From Bacteroidales bacterium UBA5621 (GTDB lineage Bacteria; Bacteroidota; Bacteroidia; Bacteroidales; VadinHA17), in assembly GCA_002424525.1 (NCBI GenBank), contig DIKJ01000252.1:24784-32750 (forward strand): DNA of 7,967 nucleotides, given 5' to 3'. The translations under genes and the position numbers were made by a program. Below are positions 7,336 through 7,967 of this stretch, piece by piece. The notes below the pieces were generated by a model that made no database searches, had not been told where the DNA came from, and saw nothing but the letters and a program-made list of their open reading frames with translations. Numbering within the stretch: position 1 is the stretch's first letter; the number at the start of each line of letters is the position of its first letter.

Positions 7336-7343
7336 CAAATATA
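7336..7343 (-). promoter_or_regulatory. gldJ: candidate Bacteroidota -7 promoter element for gldJ
   Basis: On the minus strand this octamer reads TATATTTG, an exact match to the Bacteroidota sigma-ABfr -7 consensus TAnnTTTG. It would place transcription start about 25-30 bases before the gldJ ATG. A good -33 TTTG at the usual 19-21 base spacing is missing; only weaker TTG-like matches are found upstream. A second identical octamer lies 40 bases further upstream (7376-7383), directly after the stop of the preceding gene. The region is AT-rich, so a chance match cannot be excluded. Confidence 0.5.
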
Positions 7344-7344
7344 C

Positions 7345-7366
7345 AAATATTCCGGACACAATATTT
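7345..7366. repeat. 7-bp inverted repeat next to the gldJ promoter candidate
   Basis: Two 7-bp arms (AAATATT and AATATTT on the minus strand, 7366-7360 and 7351-7345) flank an 8-base GC-richer spacer, GTGTCCGG. The repeat ends one base before the candidate -7 element and covers the position where a -33 element would sit, as an operator would. It is not followed by a T-tract, so it is a poor terminator for the upstream gene. AT-rich arms can arise by chance. Confidence 0.4.
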
Positions 7367-7384
7367 TTCAATCATCAAATATAA

Positions 7385-7967
7385 CTACAATTCAGGATAA
7401 TTTATTGTTTTGATGTTGTAACTTTTTTCAACATTCCCCAGCCTGACCGACACCCCGGTCTGGTGAAGGAGCGAAAATGGCATGAAAGTGTTGCGGGCGC
7501 TGACATTAAACAGGTAGTTATAACCAATGGTGAGCCTTCCCGTGCTGATGGAAAATCCTGTTTGCAGATCAATATTGCCATTATTGCCAGCATTAACTAC
7601 AGCATTGATCTTCAGATACCTGAAACCGGTAACCACTCCGGCTCCGGCAACAAGATAATCTCCCTGCAGTTCAGCGAACGCCAGCGGCTGCAGCACAAAG
7701 CTTTTTCTCTCATTGATTTCCAGATCTGCCGACAGATGGACAAAAAGTTTTCTGTCAATCCGCTCCTCAGGTGATTCCGATTCAGACAGATAAGGCTGAG
7801 CGAGATGGTTAATGGAAAAACCTCCGGTGAACCTGCCTGCAATAACAATGAATCCGGTACCGATATCGAAAAATGCCCTGCCTGTGTTAACCAGCAACTC
7901 AGCCGAAGGATATGCAACCACCCCTGTGGGATCTATCTGATCGGGCAGTATTGCTCCTCCGAACCTG
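7385..7967 (-). CDS. type IX secretion PorP/SprF-family outer-membrane protein, C-terminal part (5' end outside window)
   Basis: The reading frame is open from the right edge of the window to a TAG at 7387-7385, giving about 193 residues of a protein whose N-terminus lies outside. Before the GTG at 7921 the frame continues without a stop as FGGAILPDQIDPTGV, so that GTG is internal. The alternating polar/aromatic strands, the segments AFFDIGTGFIVIAGRFTGGFSINHLAQP (DxGxG then GxSxxHLxQP) and GFSISTGRLTIGYNYLFNVS, and the basic/aromatic C-terminal beta strands are typical of the PorP/SprF family. These are outer-membrane beta-barrel-like proteins used in type IX secretion and, in Flavobacterium, for export of the adhesin SprB. 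Paralogues are numerous, so the exact member cannot be named. Its adjacency to gldJ supports the assignment. The last strand ends SYNIKTINYPEL. No terminator hairpin follows, so some transcripts may read on into gldJ. Confidence 0.75.
   Translation of the reverse strand, partial: RFGGAILPDQIDPTGVVAYPSAELLVNTGRAFFDIGTGFIVIAGRFTGGFSINHLAQPYLSESESPEERIDRKLFVHLSADLEINERKSFVLQPLAFAELQGDYLVAGAGVVTGFRYLKINAVVNAGNNGNIDLQTGFSISTGRLTIGYNYLFNVSARNTFMPFSLLHQTGVSVRLGNVEKSYNIKTINYPEL

Noticed and set aside
7919..7921. GTG at 7921 as the start of the PorP/SprF-family gene
   Set aside because: The frame continues upstream to the window edge with family-like sequence (FGGAILPDQIDPTG), so this is an internal valine.

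Overview
The window reads as chromosomal DNA of a member of the Bacteroidota, most likely Bacteroidales-like. Evidence: a GldJ-type lipoprotein and a PorP/SprF-family protein, both parts of the type IX secretion/gliding apparatus and confined to this phylum; start regions without clear Shine-Dalgarno sequences; and a TAnnTTTG-type promoter element (the Bacteroidota -7 box) upstream of gldJ. Base composition looks even throughout. I see no transposase, integrase, tRNA, rRNA or CRISPR array, so this is core genome rather than a mobile or accessory region.

Layout. The left half (1-4460) holds five plus-strand genes with gaps of 1 to 13 bases, looking like one operon: the 3' part of mtaB (tRNA methylthiotransferase), an inositol-monophosphatase family phosphatase, an LpxL/HtrB-type acyltransferase, a family 2 glycosyltransferase, and a four-TM membrane-anchored metallophosphoesterase. 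The right half (4463-7967) is on the minus strand. Read in its own direction it holds the 3' part of a PorP/SprF-family gene, an 82-bp intergenic region with a promoter candidate and an inverted repeat, gldJ, a strong intrinsic-terminator hairpin, and murF. The two halves converge with only 2 bases between the stop codons at 4460 and 4463.

How the genes work together. The plus-strand group after mtaB is an envelope-lipid/glycan set (phosphatase, acyltransferase, glycosyltransferase, membrane phosphoesterase). It could serve lipid A or another glycolipid, but the substrates cannot be read from sequence. The minus-strand group pairs outer-membrane components of type IX secretion/gliding with the last cytoplasmic step of peptidoglycan precursor synthesis. 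Apart from the gldJ upstream region and the gldJ-murF gap, there is almost no non-coding DNA; no gene-free stretch exceeds about 82 bases.

I do not see a clearly new system. The items most worth a second look are the terminator hairpin whose T-tract ends 5 bases before the murF start codon, the inverted repeat beside the gldJ promoter candidate, and the compact envelope-lipid gene set.
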